Shown here piece by piece: positions 1 to 9,463 of a stretch of 64,000 bases of DNA. Numbering within the stretch: position 1 is the first letter of the stretch; each line of letters starts with the position of its first letter. The stretch spans positions 57,700,756-57,764,755 of the forward strand of contig CM060731.1 of the NCBI GenBank assembly GCA_030704615.1. The letters are read 5' to 3'. This DNA comes from Takakia lepidozioides (Eukaryota; Streptophyta; Takakiopsida; Takakiales; Takakiaceae). The notes under the pieces are model-generated. The model saw only the letters and a list, made by a program, of their open reading frames with translations, was not told the DNA's origin and searched no databases. A program made the translations under genes and the position numbers.

Positions 1-25
1 CGCTGTGTTGGGTGAGGCACAATCC

Positions 26-964
26 TCACTCGACCATCCTCCACACTCGGACCAGGTGTGTCCCCTCCCACTTGAACCTCTTGGCTCGTTGTAGGATCCG
101 ATCCCTCTCCTTAGCAGTCACAGTGGCTGCAGTGTCTCCAGTGCGGAGGTAGTCCAACACAACTGAATCCTCATGTATATCTTTGGCGCCACATTGCTCA
201 TTGCTGGCCTCAGGGTCCTCAGACACTTGATCTACAGTCATCCCTGTTGCAGGTCCAACCTAGCCTTCCGCTGCCAAGATACACAGAAATGCAGATGCAT
301 GCCATCCGGGCACCATCTCCTCGTCCGTCTCACCATGCCACCGAGCTCCAGTGTCATCCTGCTGGCTCGTGCATGGATTGCGACTCAACCCATCTGCATT
401 GCGATTGACCAAACCTGGTCGATGCACCACCTGAAAGTCATACTCTTGAAGGATGAGTGCCCACCGTGCAAGCTTCCCCGTAAGCTTGTTTGACTCCATC
501 AACCACTTGAGTGGTTGGTGATCCGTGACAAGGGTGAAGAGATTGTCGTATAGATAGCACCTAAAGTGTGCCACGGCCCACACTGCAGCTAAGCATTCTC
601 CCTCATATGAACTATACTTAGACTCAGCAGCATTGTTCGAGCGGCTAGCGTAAGCCACTACGAACTCTCTTCCCTCATCATCCACCTGTGTGGGCACCGC
701 TCCAAGCCCCAGCATGCTCCAATCTGTATGCAGCTGAAAAGGACGCCCCCTAATAGGTCGTCTCAAGATGGGCGTTGAGGTCAACCTCGCCTTGAGCTCT
801 TGAAAAGCTTGTTCTTGCTCATCTTCCCACTGCCACTCCTGGTCCACCTTGGTCAGCTTGGTTAGAGCCTTTGCAATGGCACTAAATCCCTTAACAAACC
901 GTCTGTAATAGTTTGCTAACCCCATGAAAGCTCGAACTCGGCTCACATCCGTGGGGCGTGGAAC
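26..964 (-). pseudogene. RNase H region and connection segment of the gypsy element
   Basis: It starts with the connection block MGLANYYRRFVKGFS. RNase H follows with TDWSMLGLGAV (first Asp), YEGECLAAVWAV (Glu) and TDHQPLKWL (second Asp), ending in the usual VHRPGLVNRNADGLSR. The acidic catalytic residues are intact. After TAG 260-262 the same frame runs on to TGA 26-28, through a segment that should lead to integrase beyond the window. RNase H removes the RNA strand during reverse transcription. Confidence 0.93.
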
Positions 965-2047
965 CTATGCAATGGACTCTACCTTAGTCTGTTGTACCCC
1001 CAATCCTCCAGGATATATCATGTGACCTAGATACTCAATCTGGTTGTGGAAAAACTTGCACTTTCCCGAATGTAACTTCAATCCGTTCGTCCTCAAGCGC
1101 TCAAATACCCCCTGAAGGTGTCTCTTATGCTCCTCCACCGTAGCACTAAAGATGATGATGTCATCTATGTAGCACCGAGCAAACTCCACCCCTGCTAGAA
1201 TCCTGTCCATGACCCTTTGAAACTCAGCAGGAGCGTTTTTAAGCCCAAATGGTAAGAACCGCCACTGGTATAGGCAATCCTTCCCGTGCTCATTGATCCC
1301 CCAGAATGTCGTCTTTTGCTTATCCGCCTCCTTGATCGGCAACTGGTGATATCCGGATCGTAAATCCAACGTGTTAAAGACCTTAGAATGCCCAATGGCA
1401 TCAAAGATCTCCTATGGTGTCGGCATGGCATACCTATTGAACTTGGTCTGACGATTTACAGGCCGGTAATCACCGCACATACGTCTCTCCGTCCAATTGC
1501 CATAGACATCCTTCTTGGCTGGCATCACTGTGGCTGAAGCATACTCTCCACCAGATAGCTCCACCAAACCTGGCTCCCAAAGATCCTGAGTTCTCATCTG
1601 AATCAAGGACCTCTCCATGTCACTGTATCTATAGGGTCTCCGAAAGATTGGCGTGTCAGTAGCCAATTCAATGCGAATCTCTTGACCCTTCAGTGCTCCC
1701 AAGTTCTTCAAACTAAAGGCAAAGCAATTCCTGTAAGCCCTCAGGAACCGCCGCATATGTCGTCTCTCTCCTCCGGTGACAATGGGTCCAATGTCAGGCT
1801 CCCAATTGTCCTCCGTAACTGCAACCTTAAGTCCAGTGGGCATAGAGGTAGAGGACGCGTCCCGTGGTTGCTATGCTACAACCTCTTGAGCAGTACTACC
1901 TTCCTGCTCAGTCAATGACAAGGCCTCATCCTGCCCCATCATCTCATCATTGAGAACCTCCTCAACCCGAGAAGAATCCCCAACCTCATCCATCACAGCT
2001 GTCTTGGCTGCCAACTCCCTCTGGACCTCGAGCACCTCCCACGTGTG
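965..2047 (-). pseudogene. Linker and reverse transcriptase of the gypsy element
   Basis: An acidic linker (2047-1844) leads to the reverse transcriptase. Visible blocks are RRMCGDYRPVNRQT (fingers), LDLRSGYHQLPI after the stop at 1412, LPFGLKNAPAEFQRVMD, the catalytic CYIDDIIIF (YIDD) and KCKFFHNQIEYLGH. These are the standard Ty3/gypsy blocks in the right order, and the catalytic aspartates are present. In-frame stops TAG 1871, 1412 and 965 make it non-functional. The enzyme copies element RNA into DNA in the particle. It shares its frame with the methyltransferase upstream and the RNase H downstream. Confidence 0.95.
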
Positions 2048-2550
2048 TCATGGATGTCTACACCCCGTGGTCCTCACCGGCTTGCCCCCACTCGCTGCCT
2101 GTACCGTCTCGGTAGGCAGAGAGACCGTCAAGGGAAGTGCACTCCGCACTTTACGTTGCTCAGCCGTAGCCAAGCTGATAATCCAGGTCAAGCAATTGAG
2201 ATCCATTGCTTGCCCCAACACCTGACGACATGATGCCTCAGAAAGAGAAGGCACCGCCGTGGTCCCAGTGGAAAACCCCATAACCCGCTCTCGCTTGTCG
2301 GCATTAGGCTCCACTAACTGTTGCAACTGAGCATCCCACAGGAGGCCAGGTCCACCATCCCGAAAAGCATGGGATTCTGGGAAGCTGAGCAGTGTAGGTA
2401 ATGCTGCTCGTGGTTGACCCACCCTGTTGACCACTACCAAAGGCGAACGGTCATCATGTCTCACACGTTGAGATTGCCTCCCTGTGTTCAAAATGTTGTC
2501 CACTATGAGGTGTGTTGGCCGCTCCACCCCATCAAATGCACGCTTGAGCA
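2048..2550 (-). pseudogene. C5 methyltransferase domain, C-terminal part (target-recognition region, motifs IX-X)
   Basis: This piece continues the methyltransferase beyond the CACTA insertion. Once the insertion and one GCA duplicate are discounted, the reading frame matches that at 8887. It contains a variable target-recognition-like stretch (LIVDNILN to PTLLSFPESHAFRDG), then KRERVMGFSTG, which fits the motif IX region (REAARLQGF in classical enzymes), and RQVLGQAMDLNCLTW, which fits motif X (QIGNAV). From motif I to motif X the domain is about 315 residues, a normal catalytic-domain length for this family. The frame stops at TGA 2048-2050 and resumes into a linker and the reverse transcriptase. 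Confidence 0.85.
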
Positions 2551-2620
2551 CACTAGAAGCATTCGTGTCTTTTCCGAATCGACTGCATGTCCAAAACCAC
2601 TGAGGGAATAACTTTGAGAT
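2551..2620 (+). repeat. Left terminal inverted repeat of the CACTA element
   Basis: Starts CACTAGAAGCATTCGTGTC; preceded by GCA. It pairs with 8819-8886, with the first 19 bases exact and further matches beyond small gaps. Such termini bind the element's transposase. Confidence 0.93.
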
Positions 2621-3399
2621 GTTTGTTACTACTGCACAGTCGTAACGGATAAATTCACATTTCTAATGGCGGATAGAAGTTGCATCAATGACTCCACAGT
2701 CGGCACAATATTCGTGGCGATTTAATTCAATTACGTAATTTTTTTTTAAAAAAAAACAACAATTACAAGTTGTTTTAAGCACTAGAGAACGACTCTTAAC
2801 AACTAGGCATTCATTGCACACCCTATTCAAAAATGGAATTTTTATAAGTGCTCCACATGGCTCATGACGTGGAATATTTTAATGTATTTTAGGGCTTGTG
2901 TGGCTCATAGATATTGTTCTAATCGTCGGATGTAAAATGATCTAAGGGTGGAAGAGTAACTTTGTCCTTTGCCTGAATTTGTCTAAGTGTTGGGAGAGGG
3001 ATGGAGGCTTGAGAGAGAGACGAACAAGTGATGCGAGAAGGACGAAGACCAAATCGAGGCCCATGTCCTGTTGTTGCAAGCGTTTATGGCGTCAAGGGCG
3101 CATTATGTGCAAATGTGGGCTCTTGGCTCCCCTTTGTACCATGATTTGGTATTCTTCCTGATGATCACAAGGTTCTTGGGGGAATCAGCTTGGTCTTAGC
3201 AACCCATATTTTAATCTCTGCCCGCTCAGCTGCACCGTGGTGGTTCTTACGAACCAATTCCACATTACCTGACTAGAGATACAAGCAGCACGCACAAGAG
3301 GTCTTCTTGGGTTCATGGTCAGTCTAATCCGCAATGGGTCATGAAACAAGGTAGAGGACAATGTGGTGAGGGCACCTTCTTCTTCGAGCTATTTCAGCC

Positions 3400-4170
3400 T
3401 GTTTTGCCAAGATGTAGTGTCGTGGAGTGCGATGCTTGCAGGGTATGCACAGCAGGGACGTGGGATGGAGGCTTTGGAGACCTATGAAGTTGCGAAGGGA
3501 GAGTTTGATAACATGGCTGAACAAGATGTTGTCTCAAGGAACACACTGAATCTCGCAAGATATGGCCAGCATGTGTGCGGGATGAGGGCATTGGAGACAT
3601 ATGAGCAAATGTTGAGAAGAGGTGCAACCTGACCGGGTCACGTTCATTTGTGTTTGCAATGCATGTGCAAACCTACATGTATGCCAAACGTGGGAGCATT
3701 CCCTTGTGGACAAGGAGTGTTAAACAATATGGGTGAGCGAAATGTGGTGTGGTGGAACGTGATGATCGCAGGACATGCACAACATGGGCGGGGATTGCGG
3801 GTTTTGGAGACCTATGAGCAAATGATGTGGGTCTAGGGGGTGAAGCCCGAGCACATTACCTTTGTTTGTGTTTGTAGTGCATGTGCGAGCCTGTTGGAGA
3901 AGGGCAAAGAGGTCCATGGTTGCATCGTCAAAGCTAGAATTGTGGTAGATGTCATTCTGAACATGAATACCCTTCTAGATAGGGAGTGTTCAACAATATG
4001 GCTGAGCGAAATGTGGTGTCGTGGAAAGTGATTATCGCAGGACATGCACATCAGGGGCGGGGATTGCAGGTTTTGGAGACCTATGAGCAGTTGATGTGGG
4101 AGGGGGTGAAGTCCGACCACATTACGTTCAGAGAGTTCAAATGCCTCTCCACCATGACCTTGCTTAGCTA
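3400..4170 (+). pseudogene. Captured PPR gene fragment(s) inside the CACTA element
   Basis: Pentatricopeptide motifs recur: [20 protein letters not shown]-like units near 3420-3480, [23 protein letters not shown] near 3760-3830, and HITFVCVCSACASLLEKGKEVHGCIVKA at 3850-3940, then another AERNVVSWKVIIAGHA unit near 4000-4050. The frame shifts several times and stops occur, so no PPR protein can be made. PLS-type PPR proteins bind RNA one base per repeat and mostly act in RNA editing in plastids and mitochondria. The repeats resemble those at 6780-6956 and 58.9-61.1 kb, pointing to one gene family as the source. Confidence 0.88.
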
Positions 4171-4199
4171 ACCATGCCTTGCTGATGTTGTTGTCTTGC

Positions 4200-6540
4200 A
4201 CTTGAGCTGTTTTTGGACACTGGCTGGAACATCCACAAGGCGGCTCTGCTCGAGAGAGAAATCAGCTTGAATGCAGGGGCAGATTTTGAGATCACAATCG
4301 CCACTCAGAACGTTGTTCTTTGCACCGGCATGGCATGTCAGCATGCATATCAGCCCAAACTCATTACTCCGTGAGCCTTCCACTGCCGGAGTGTGCCCAT
4401 TCAAGCCAGATCTTCGAAACGCAGGGATAGAACGGGGTTTTGAAACCAGCATTGCCTAATTGGATACCCAATTCAGCTCCGCATCTTGGTCCATTAATCT
4501 GATGCACATTGTGAAGTTTTCTGCCCGTTCACCGCAAGTTGAAGAAGGAGTATTCTTAAAACACGGGTACTCATAATCTGAAAATGGCTCCAGCTTATGT
4601 TGCTTGAGTGCGAATATGAGTGTGGTTGGCTTGGCAGCTTTACATCTGGTCCATCCCACTCGATATGATGAGCAGGTCCAACTTGACTTCTCTCACACAA
4701 AAGACGCTGCCAAGATGGGGTTTGCTGCCCTAGATGACTTCCCGTCATTGTTCTGGGCTGCAACATACAATTAATCTGGCCCATGGCGAGGGGCCTTGCC
4801 TTCCACCAATCATCTGTAAGTCCTGTGAAACTATTTTTGTGGCAGTTTGTAAGCAGTGGGCAGCGATGGTGGGCTATTGTAGGATTTGATGAACTCAATG
4901 CCGTGTACTGACAGCAACCCCTCATCTCTTATGCAAGCATTCAACAAGCCAAGTTGACTGCAGAGCATATTCAGCCCCCCACGTTTCTAGTTGCCTAATG
5001 TTCTTCATCTCCTGGGCAGAGCATTTTCCAGGGTCTCCATCTGTGATGACACACTATCTTCTCATGTAGTTCAGCTTCTGGTCTTGCTCTTGTTTGCACC
5101 ACCCCAATGAAGGGCAGTTCCCACCTGCTTGATTCTCTCTATATGGTTGTCTTGGGTCTTGGCAGGGTTTCCCACAACTGCCTTTCCTTTTCAGACTGCC
5201 AGTCATCAGCCTCGTTCTCCAATGCTTCACTTTCTTCCCAAGTGAAGTGCTCTCCTCTTTTATGCTTCAACGTCCCTGCAGGTGTCTTTTCCTTCATCTC
5301 CCGTGGTGCTTTCGAATGAATGAGCACTGATTTACATCTGTTGGCAACACTTACGGTGTCCCTTTCCTTGCATGCCACTACAGGCCCGCATTGACTTTCT
5401 TGGCAGGGAAGTCTCCTCCTTCTCCCTCATTTTCTGGCTCTGTTGGTGCCCCACTCACCTTGCTATCAGGGCTGCACTTATTTTGTGGTGTTGCGCCAGC
5501 CAAGGGCGATCTTTCACTGGTCCGATTGTTGGCAATAGCTGATTGGAGTCTTCTTGGCAGAGTCTCCCACGAGCTCCCATCAATTTCAGGCATCAGGTTT
5601 TCTACCCTGCCCTTCCACTTTTCATAAGCGAGGTGCCTGTCTTCCTCCCTTTCACTCTTCAGCCTCTCAGGCAGATTTTTCTTCATGCGATTGCTGCTCC
5701 CATACTTCCAGTCCTTGTTTAGTTTTCTCCAGCCGTCACCCTCAGATTTGACAAGGTATTGCTGCCCTTCCTTGTGTCTTTCCTCACTCCCAACTGCTGG
5801 TTTTATCCCAGATTCACCTCTCATCCTTGCCTGGGGTTTTGCTTGCCAAACAGCCCTTGTGTGGGAAACTTCAATGAAAGGCAACATCTCATTCTCAGCT
5901 CCTGTCTTTGTACCTCTTTGCAGCAGTCCAGCCTCGGGTGCCTCACTTTCTGATTGCTGGGTTGCATTCTTCGCCGCCAACCTTTGACAAGAAAGTGTGC
6001 TCCATCTTCCTCATCTCCTACTGGTTCCCTTGATGCTTCACCTCGTATGTCTTCCTCCTCATGTTTTAGCAGCAGCTCCATGCTTGAATTGCTACTTTTC
6101 CTCGTAGTTGATCTTGTGCTTTCATTTTTCTCCGTAGCCTAATCAACATTTTTGTCTTGGCAGCTCCCTTGCCATGAGTGCCTTGTCTCACTGCATCTCC
6201 CTTGGCTGCCCACCATCCGTGGAGTCTTTCTTGCACTATTCTGACCCTCGTTGGCATGCACTTTGCTGCGATGCCCCACATGTATTTGCTGCTCCCTTTA
6301 ATCATCAACATAGTGCTCCAGAGCCAGTTCCTCATTGTTGACCAGTTGACCTTCTCAGCCCTTGGACCCCATTTTCCCTTCTCCCATGTTGCCTCGTCTT
6401 TCTGCTTCATCATTTGCTTTACTTGCACGATGTTGCTTCTTCCCTACAGCTCATCATGTGTTGTGGCTCTTTCCCATGTTGCACTCACTCCCATCATACG
6501 TTGTGCAGTTGATAAGACTGAGATGAGTTGATGCAGGATA
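4200..6540. other. Unassigned interior of the CACTA element
   Basis: No known domain was recognised on either strand. The longest frame (5980-5378, minus, 200 aa) is rich in Glu, Lys and Ser, and its segment SSWETLPRRLQ is echoed by QLWETLPRPKT in the frame 5378-5139, suggesting an internally repeated sequence. A basic frame with several Trp residues (6428-6066, minus; NWSTMRNWLW) follows. On the plus strand 4200-4400 contains an open segment (LFLDTGWNIHKAALLERE). These could be remnants of a transposase or regulatory ORF, or captured host exons; I cannot tell which. Nothing here has the DDE pattern of a CACTA transposase that I could see. Confidence 0.35.
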
Positions 6541-6779
6541 GGGGGAGGGTTTGCTGGTGTATGTTGTCCGATAGGCCCCATGCACAGAGTCAAAGCTGGA
6601 AGCCTTGCAAGGACCCAAGTGAGAGAAGTCTGGTGGGGGTAGCATCTTGGGGGATGGCAGTTAGGGCAATGTGTGTCTAGGGCAATATATGTCATAGCAG
6701 CGGGTGATGTGCTGCCAATTTTGAGGATAGAGACAGCCTGTAAGCTGTAGATTTGTATAAGTGGTTTCTTCTGACACAT

Positions 6780-6956
6780 ATTGCTCCTAGTTTGCCACAA
6801 CCAGTTGTTTGCGTTTGTAGTGCATGTGCGAGCCTGCTGGGGAAGGGCAAAGAGGTCCATGGTTGCATCGTCAAAGCTGGAATTGTGGCAGATGTCATTA
6901 TGAACAATACCCTTGTGGACAGGGAGTGTTCAACAATATGGCTGAGCGAAGGATAG
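6780..6956 (+). pseudogene. Second captured PPR fragment in the CACTA element
   Basis: The open stretch reads VCVCSACASLLGKGKEVHGC and continues VKAGIVADVIMNNTLVD before running into a scrambled end (RECSTIWLSEG). It is a near copy of 3860-4000, including the same odd join after the NTLVD motif, so it is a duplicate of the first PPR piece and not an independent capture. One helix-turn-helix repeat pair is recognisable. Confidence 0.85.
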
Positions 6957-7029
6957 AGTGTAATGACTGCTAATGAAGGCACCTTCTTCAATTTCACCTT
7001 GTTTTCCCCTCTTATCAGAATTGCCCCTA

Positions 7030-7565
7030 ATTATTCATGTCTGAATTCTGCAAGTTAGCTGGTTGAGTGAAGCTTTGATAGTTTGGAGTGACTTTGACAT
7101 GATTCTGCCAATGTGACAACAGGAAAGTATCAGAAACAAGTAACACAGACGAGGAGAAGTTGTGGAATGAATATTTTACTGACCCCAATCAATGGTGGGA
7201 CAATCGAGGCAAGAAGGTGAATGTTTGTTGGATTATAGAGAATAGCAGATGCAATTGAGCATAGGAACTAGTGTGATAAGTTGAGTTGGGTGCTTCCTAG
7301 AACAAGTCTAGGCTGTCATCGTCAACTGCTAGCAACAAGGCAAGGTTGTATGCATGATTCGTGCGAGGCATGGATAGTTGAAGGAGCAAGGATAGAGTGT
7401 GGGTGCAGATTCACCCAAGAGGGCCAGACTTCAAGCTCCAGATTAACTATGAAGCTACAAGAAACCTGCATGGGTAGATGGTCAACTGGCAGCAACGTCA
7501 CAATTGATAAATCAGACATTGTTAATGAAGGCATCTTCTTCAGCACATTTCACCCTGTTTTTCCC
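7030..7565 (+). pseudogene. OSB (organellar ssDNA-binding, PDF-motif) gene fragment, copy 1
   Basis: The exon-like segment 7135-7216 reads EEKLWNEYFTDPNQWWDNRG and ends at a good donor (AAG|GTGAAT). About 200 bp later PRGPDFKLQ (PDFK at 7424-7435) appears, followed by an in-frame TAG. WWDNR followed by a spliced PDFK block is the signature of the C-terminal PDF motifs of plant OSB proteins, which bind single-stranded organellar DNA and restrain recombination. The N-terminal OB fold is not present. The intron is retained, so capture was at the DNA level. A diverged second copy follows directly. Confidence 0.72.
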
Positions 7566-7574
7566 TCTTATTAG

Positions 7575-8047
7575 AATCGGTCCAAAATTTCCATGTTGAA
7601 TTATGCAAGTTAACTGGTTGAGTGAATCTAGTTTGGAGTGACTTTGACATGATACTGCTATGTGACAACGGGAAAGTATCAAAAAACAAGTAACAGACAT
7701 GAGGAGAAGCTGTGGAATGAATACTTTTCTGCCCCCAGTCAATGATGGGACAACCGAGGCAAAAAGGTGAATGCCTGCTACATTTCAGAGAGTAGCAGAC
7801 GCAATTGAGCATAGGAACTAGTGTGATAAGCTGAGTTGGGTGTTTCCTAGAACAAATGTAGGTTGTCATTGTCAGCTATTAGCAGCAAGGCAAGGATGAA
7901 TGCATGATTTGTGCAGGGGCATGGATAGCTGAAGGAGCAGGGATAGAGTGTGGTCCAGATTCATCCTAGAGGGCCAAATTTCAAGCAAAAGATTTACCTA
8001 TGATTCCCTGTGGATCAATAACTACAAGAAACCTCCATGGGTAGATG
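7575..8047 (+). pseudogene. OSB PDF-motif fragment, copy 2 (tandem)
   Basis: This is a tandem duplicate of 7030-7565 with the same exon and intron layout. The exon near 7696-7766 reads WNEYFSAPSQ, then a stop replaces the first Trp of the WWDNR motif (TGA). The PDF block near 7974-7986 reads RGPNFKQ, with Asp changed to Asn. These changes show decay after duplication. It ends where the LINE 3' end begins. Confidence 0.7.
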
Positions 8048-8275
8048 GTCTATTCCGTGGAACTCACTGAAGTCTTGCATTTTGAGGATCAGAACTGCTT
8101 GACTTGCACGAGGCCTTGACCCTTAGGCAATCCCCAGAGCAGCAGTAGCTTTGGGCTGCTTTTTTACTTTGTGTTTTTCGTTTGTCCCATAAGCTCTTTG
8201 AGCTTTCCGCAGATGTAATAAAGTACCATTTTGTTTCATTTCATTCATTTTCATTTCATTTTGTTTCATGGCATA
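8048..8275 (+). mobile_element. 5'-truncated LINE 3' end (copy A)
   Basis: From TCTATTCCGTGGAAC onward the sequence matches the 3' part of the LINE at 21.06-21.66 kb and the inverted copies at 29.14-29.96 and 41.21-41.55 kb. Shared landmarks are CTTGCACGAGGCCTTGACCC, CATAAGCTCTTTGAGCTTTC and the end ATAAAGTACCAT, followed by a run of TTTCA/TTTCATT repeats. The simple-repeat 3' tail and variable 5' truncation are typical of target-primed retrotransposition. It lies within the CACTA element, so it moved in with it or inserted later. Confidence 0.85.
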
Positions 8276-8818
8276 TCTTTCATCGTTTGTGCATTTCTAA
8301 TGCATGATTAGTTCTCTTGTATGGCATTACTAGTCGACAAACTACAAACACCTAAACTCCAAAGCATGAATCACTATGAATGATTGTTCAAGTAATTTCG
8401 AGCACTTCATGTAAAGTAGTAAAGCAGTGGTTGCGCCAACTTCCGCAATCGCAATTGCCACTGGGCATGTAGCACTGCAAGTTATGTGGTCTACTACCAC
8501 GTGGCGCCCGGGCCCGTGGCCACGTGGCAGCAGTGGTGCTCGTCGTGGCGCCGCCATGTCGGCATCCACATCGTCGTCCACGTCCGCGTCCATGTGTCAC
8601 CGCGCTTTAGTGAGTCGGTCCACTCATCCGGAGGGAAAAGTCAAAGTCAGCCCAAAAGTTCAGACACACGGGCGGCCCGCCTGGTTACGCCACGTGGTTC
8701 TTCAGCATTAATCGCATTAATCGCTGAGCAGTTGTTCGCGCGTCTGCGTCCTTTACCACTCCAATCATTGGATGTCCAACCCAACTACCATGTCTGTTGT
8801 AACTTCCAGTCGATCCCA

Positions 8819-8886
8819 ATTTTTTGACTTTTACGACTCAAAATGAGTCGTTACCCCAGTGGTAAATGACACGAATGCTTCTAGTG
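8819..8886 (-). repeat. Right terminal inverted repeat of the CACTA element
   Basis: Ends GACACGAATGCTTCTAGTG at 8886, the exact inverse of the left end; followed by GCA. A short palindrome (GACTCAAAATGAGTC, 8835-8849) lies just inside. Confidence 0.93.
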
Positions 8887-9463
8887 GCAGTGCGGGTGGC
8901 ATCAAGTTAGTCCACCATAGCCATGGACGATGAGCCCGTGATCCCACTGCAGCTGCATCCAGCAACACTGCTGACCCAAGCCACGACCGGACTTGATGCA
9001 CACTGGCCATCACCCTGGCCCGAGAATCACCCATCAGTGGCACATTCTCCAAGATGTATGCTGGAGATACAGCTTGATGAAGCTGCAAGTGGCGCAAAAC
9101 CCGCACCATCTCCCAAAACAGACCCGTCCTCGAGTCTCACAATCCATTGCCATGTCTGGATGATGAATGCCCTTGGTAGGGCCAACCTGCCACTACCAGA
9201 TCAATGGAGCCAACCTGCTCCAAATCCGGCGCCCCCAGCAACGAAATGTCTGCTGGCAAGGCTTGTTGGTATCCACGAACTGCAGACACTGGCAACAAAG
9301 CAGGGTACTGCTGTACCAACTGAGCAACATGGCGCAGTGAGATGCGTCGTGCAGTCTCATCCCTCTCCACATACACGTAACGCCTTACCCGCACACCTGC
9401 CTGTAGCACAACAGCCAATCCGGTGCTGATCCCGCCAAACAAGTCCAGAAGGCAAATGCCTTC
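8887..9463 (-). pseudogene. C5 cytosine-DNA methyltransferase domain, N-terminal part (motifs I-VIII), inside gypsy Pol
   Basis: Motif I (SAM binding) reads CLLDLFGGISTGLAVVL at about 9454-9404. Motif II is the acidic YVYVERDE. Motif IV is LVVAGWPYQGHS, where C5 methyltransferases have Pro-Cys-Gln; here the catalytic Cys codon is TAC (Tyr) at 9176-9178. Seven codons later the frame meets TGA (9137-9139), then continues in the same frame through FWEMVRV to motif VI (ENVP, 9049-9041) and a motif VIII-like RPWLWWTN. The order I-II-IV-VI-VIII is the standard C5 order, not the permuted order of plant DRM enzymes. The domain is cut at 8887 by the CACTA insertion. The enzyme would methylate cytosine in DNA using S-adenosylmethionine; this copy cannot, having lost the nucleophile and the reading frame. 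Confidence 0.9.

Larger units (their letters stand above)
2551..8886. mobile_element. CACTA (En/Spm-like) DNA transposon carrying gene fragments, inserted in the gypsy methyltransferase domain
   Basis: The left end reads CACTAGAAGCATTCGTGTC from 2551; the right end is its exact inverse ending at 8886. Similarity continues inward for about 45 bp with small gaps (shared ACCACTG and TTTGAG blocks). The flanking bases are GCA on both sides (2548-2550 and 8887-8889), the 3-bp target duplication expected of CACTA elements. Removing the element and one GCA rejoins the methyltransferase frame exactly. Length is 6,336 bp. The right subterminal 8490-8610 is very GC-rich with CACGTGG and GGCGCC repeats, as is common in CACTA subterminal regions. 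No transposase domain is recognisable, so it looks non-autonomous. Cargo: PPR fragments, duplicated OSB fragments, an unassigned region (4200-6540) and a LINE 3' end. Confidence 0.93.

Noticed and set aside
5378-5980. 200-residue minus-strand ORF as the CACTA transposase
   Set aside because: It is low-complexity and charged, with no DDE-type motif or zinc finger that I can see; kept only as unassigned cargo.
5139-6531. Several long plus-strand ORFs as genes
   Set aside because: They overlap minus-strand frames over the same biased sequence and have no recognisable domain; neither strand is convincing.
9137-9139. A programmed read-through stop controlling methyltransferase output
   Set aside because: It is one of nine in-frame stops spread over gag, pol and RNase H, and lies next to a lost catalytic residue; decay is the simpler reading.
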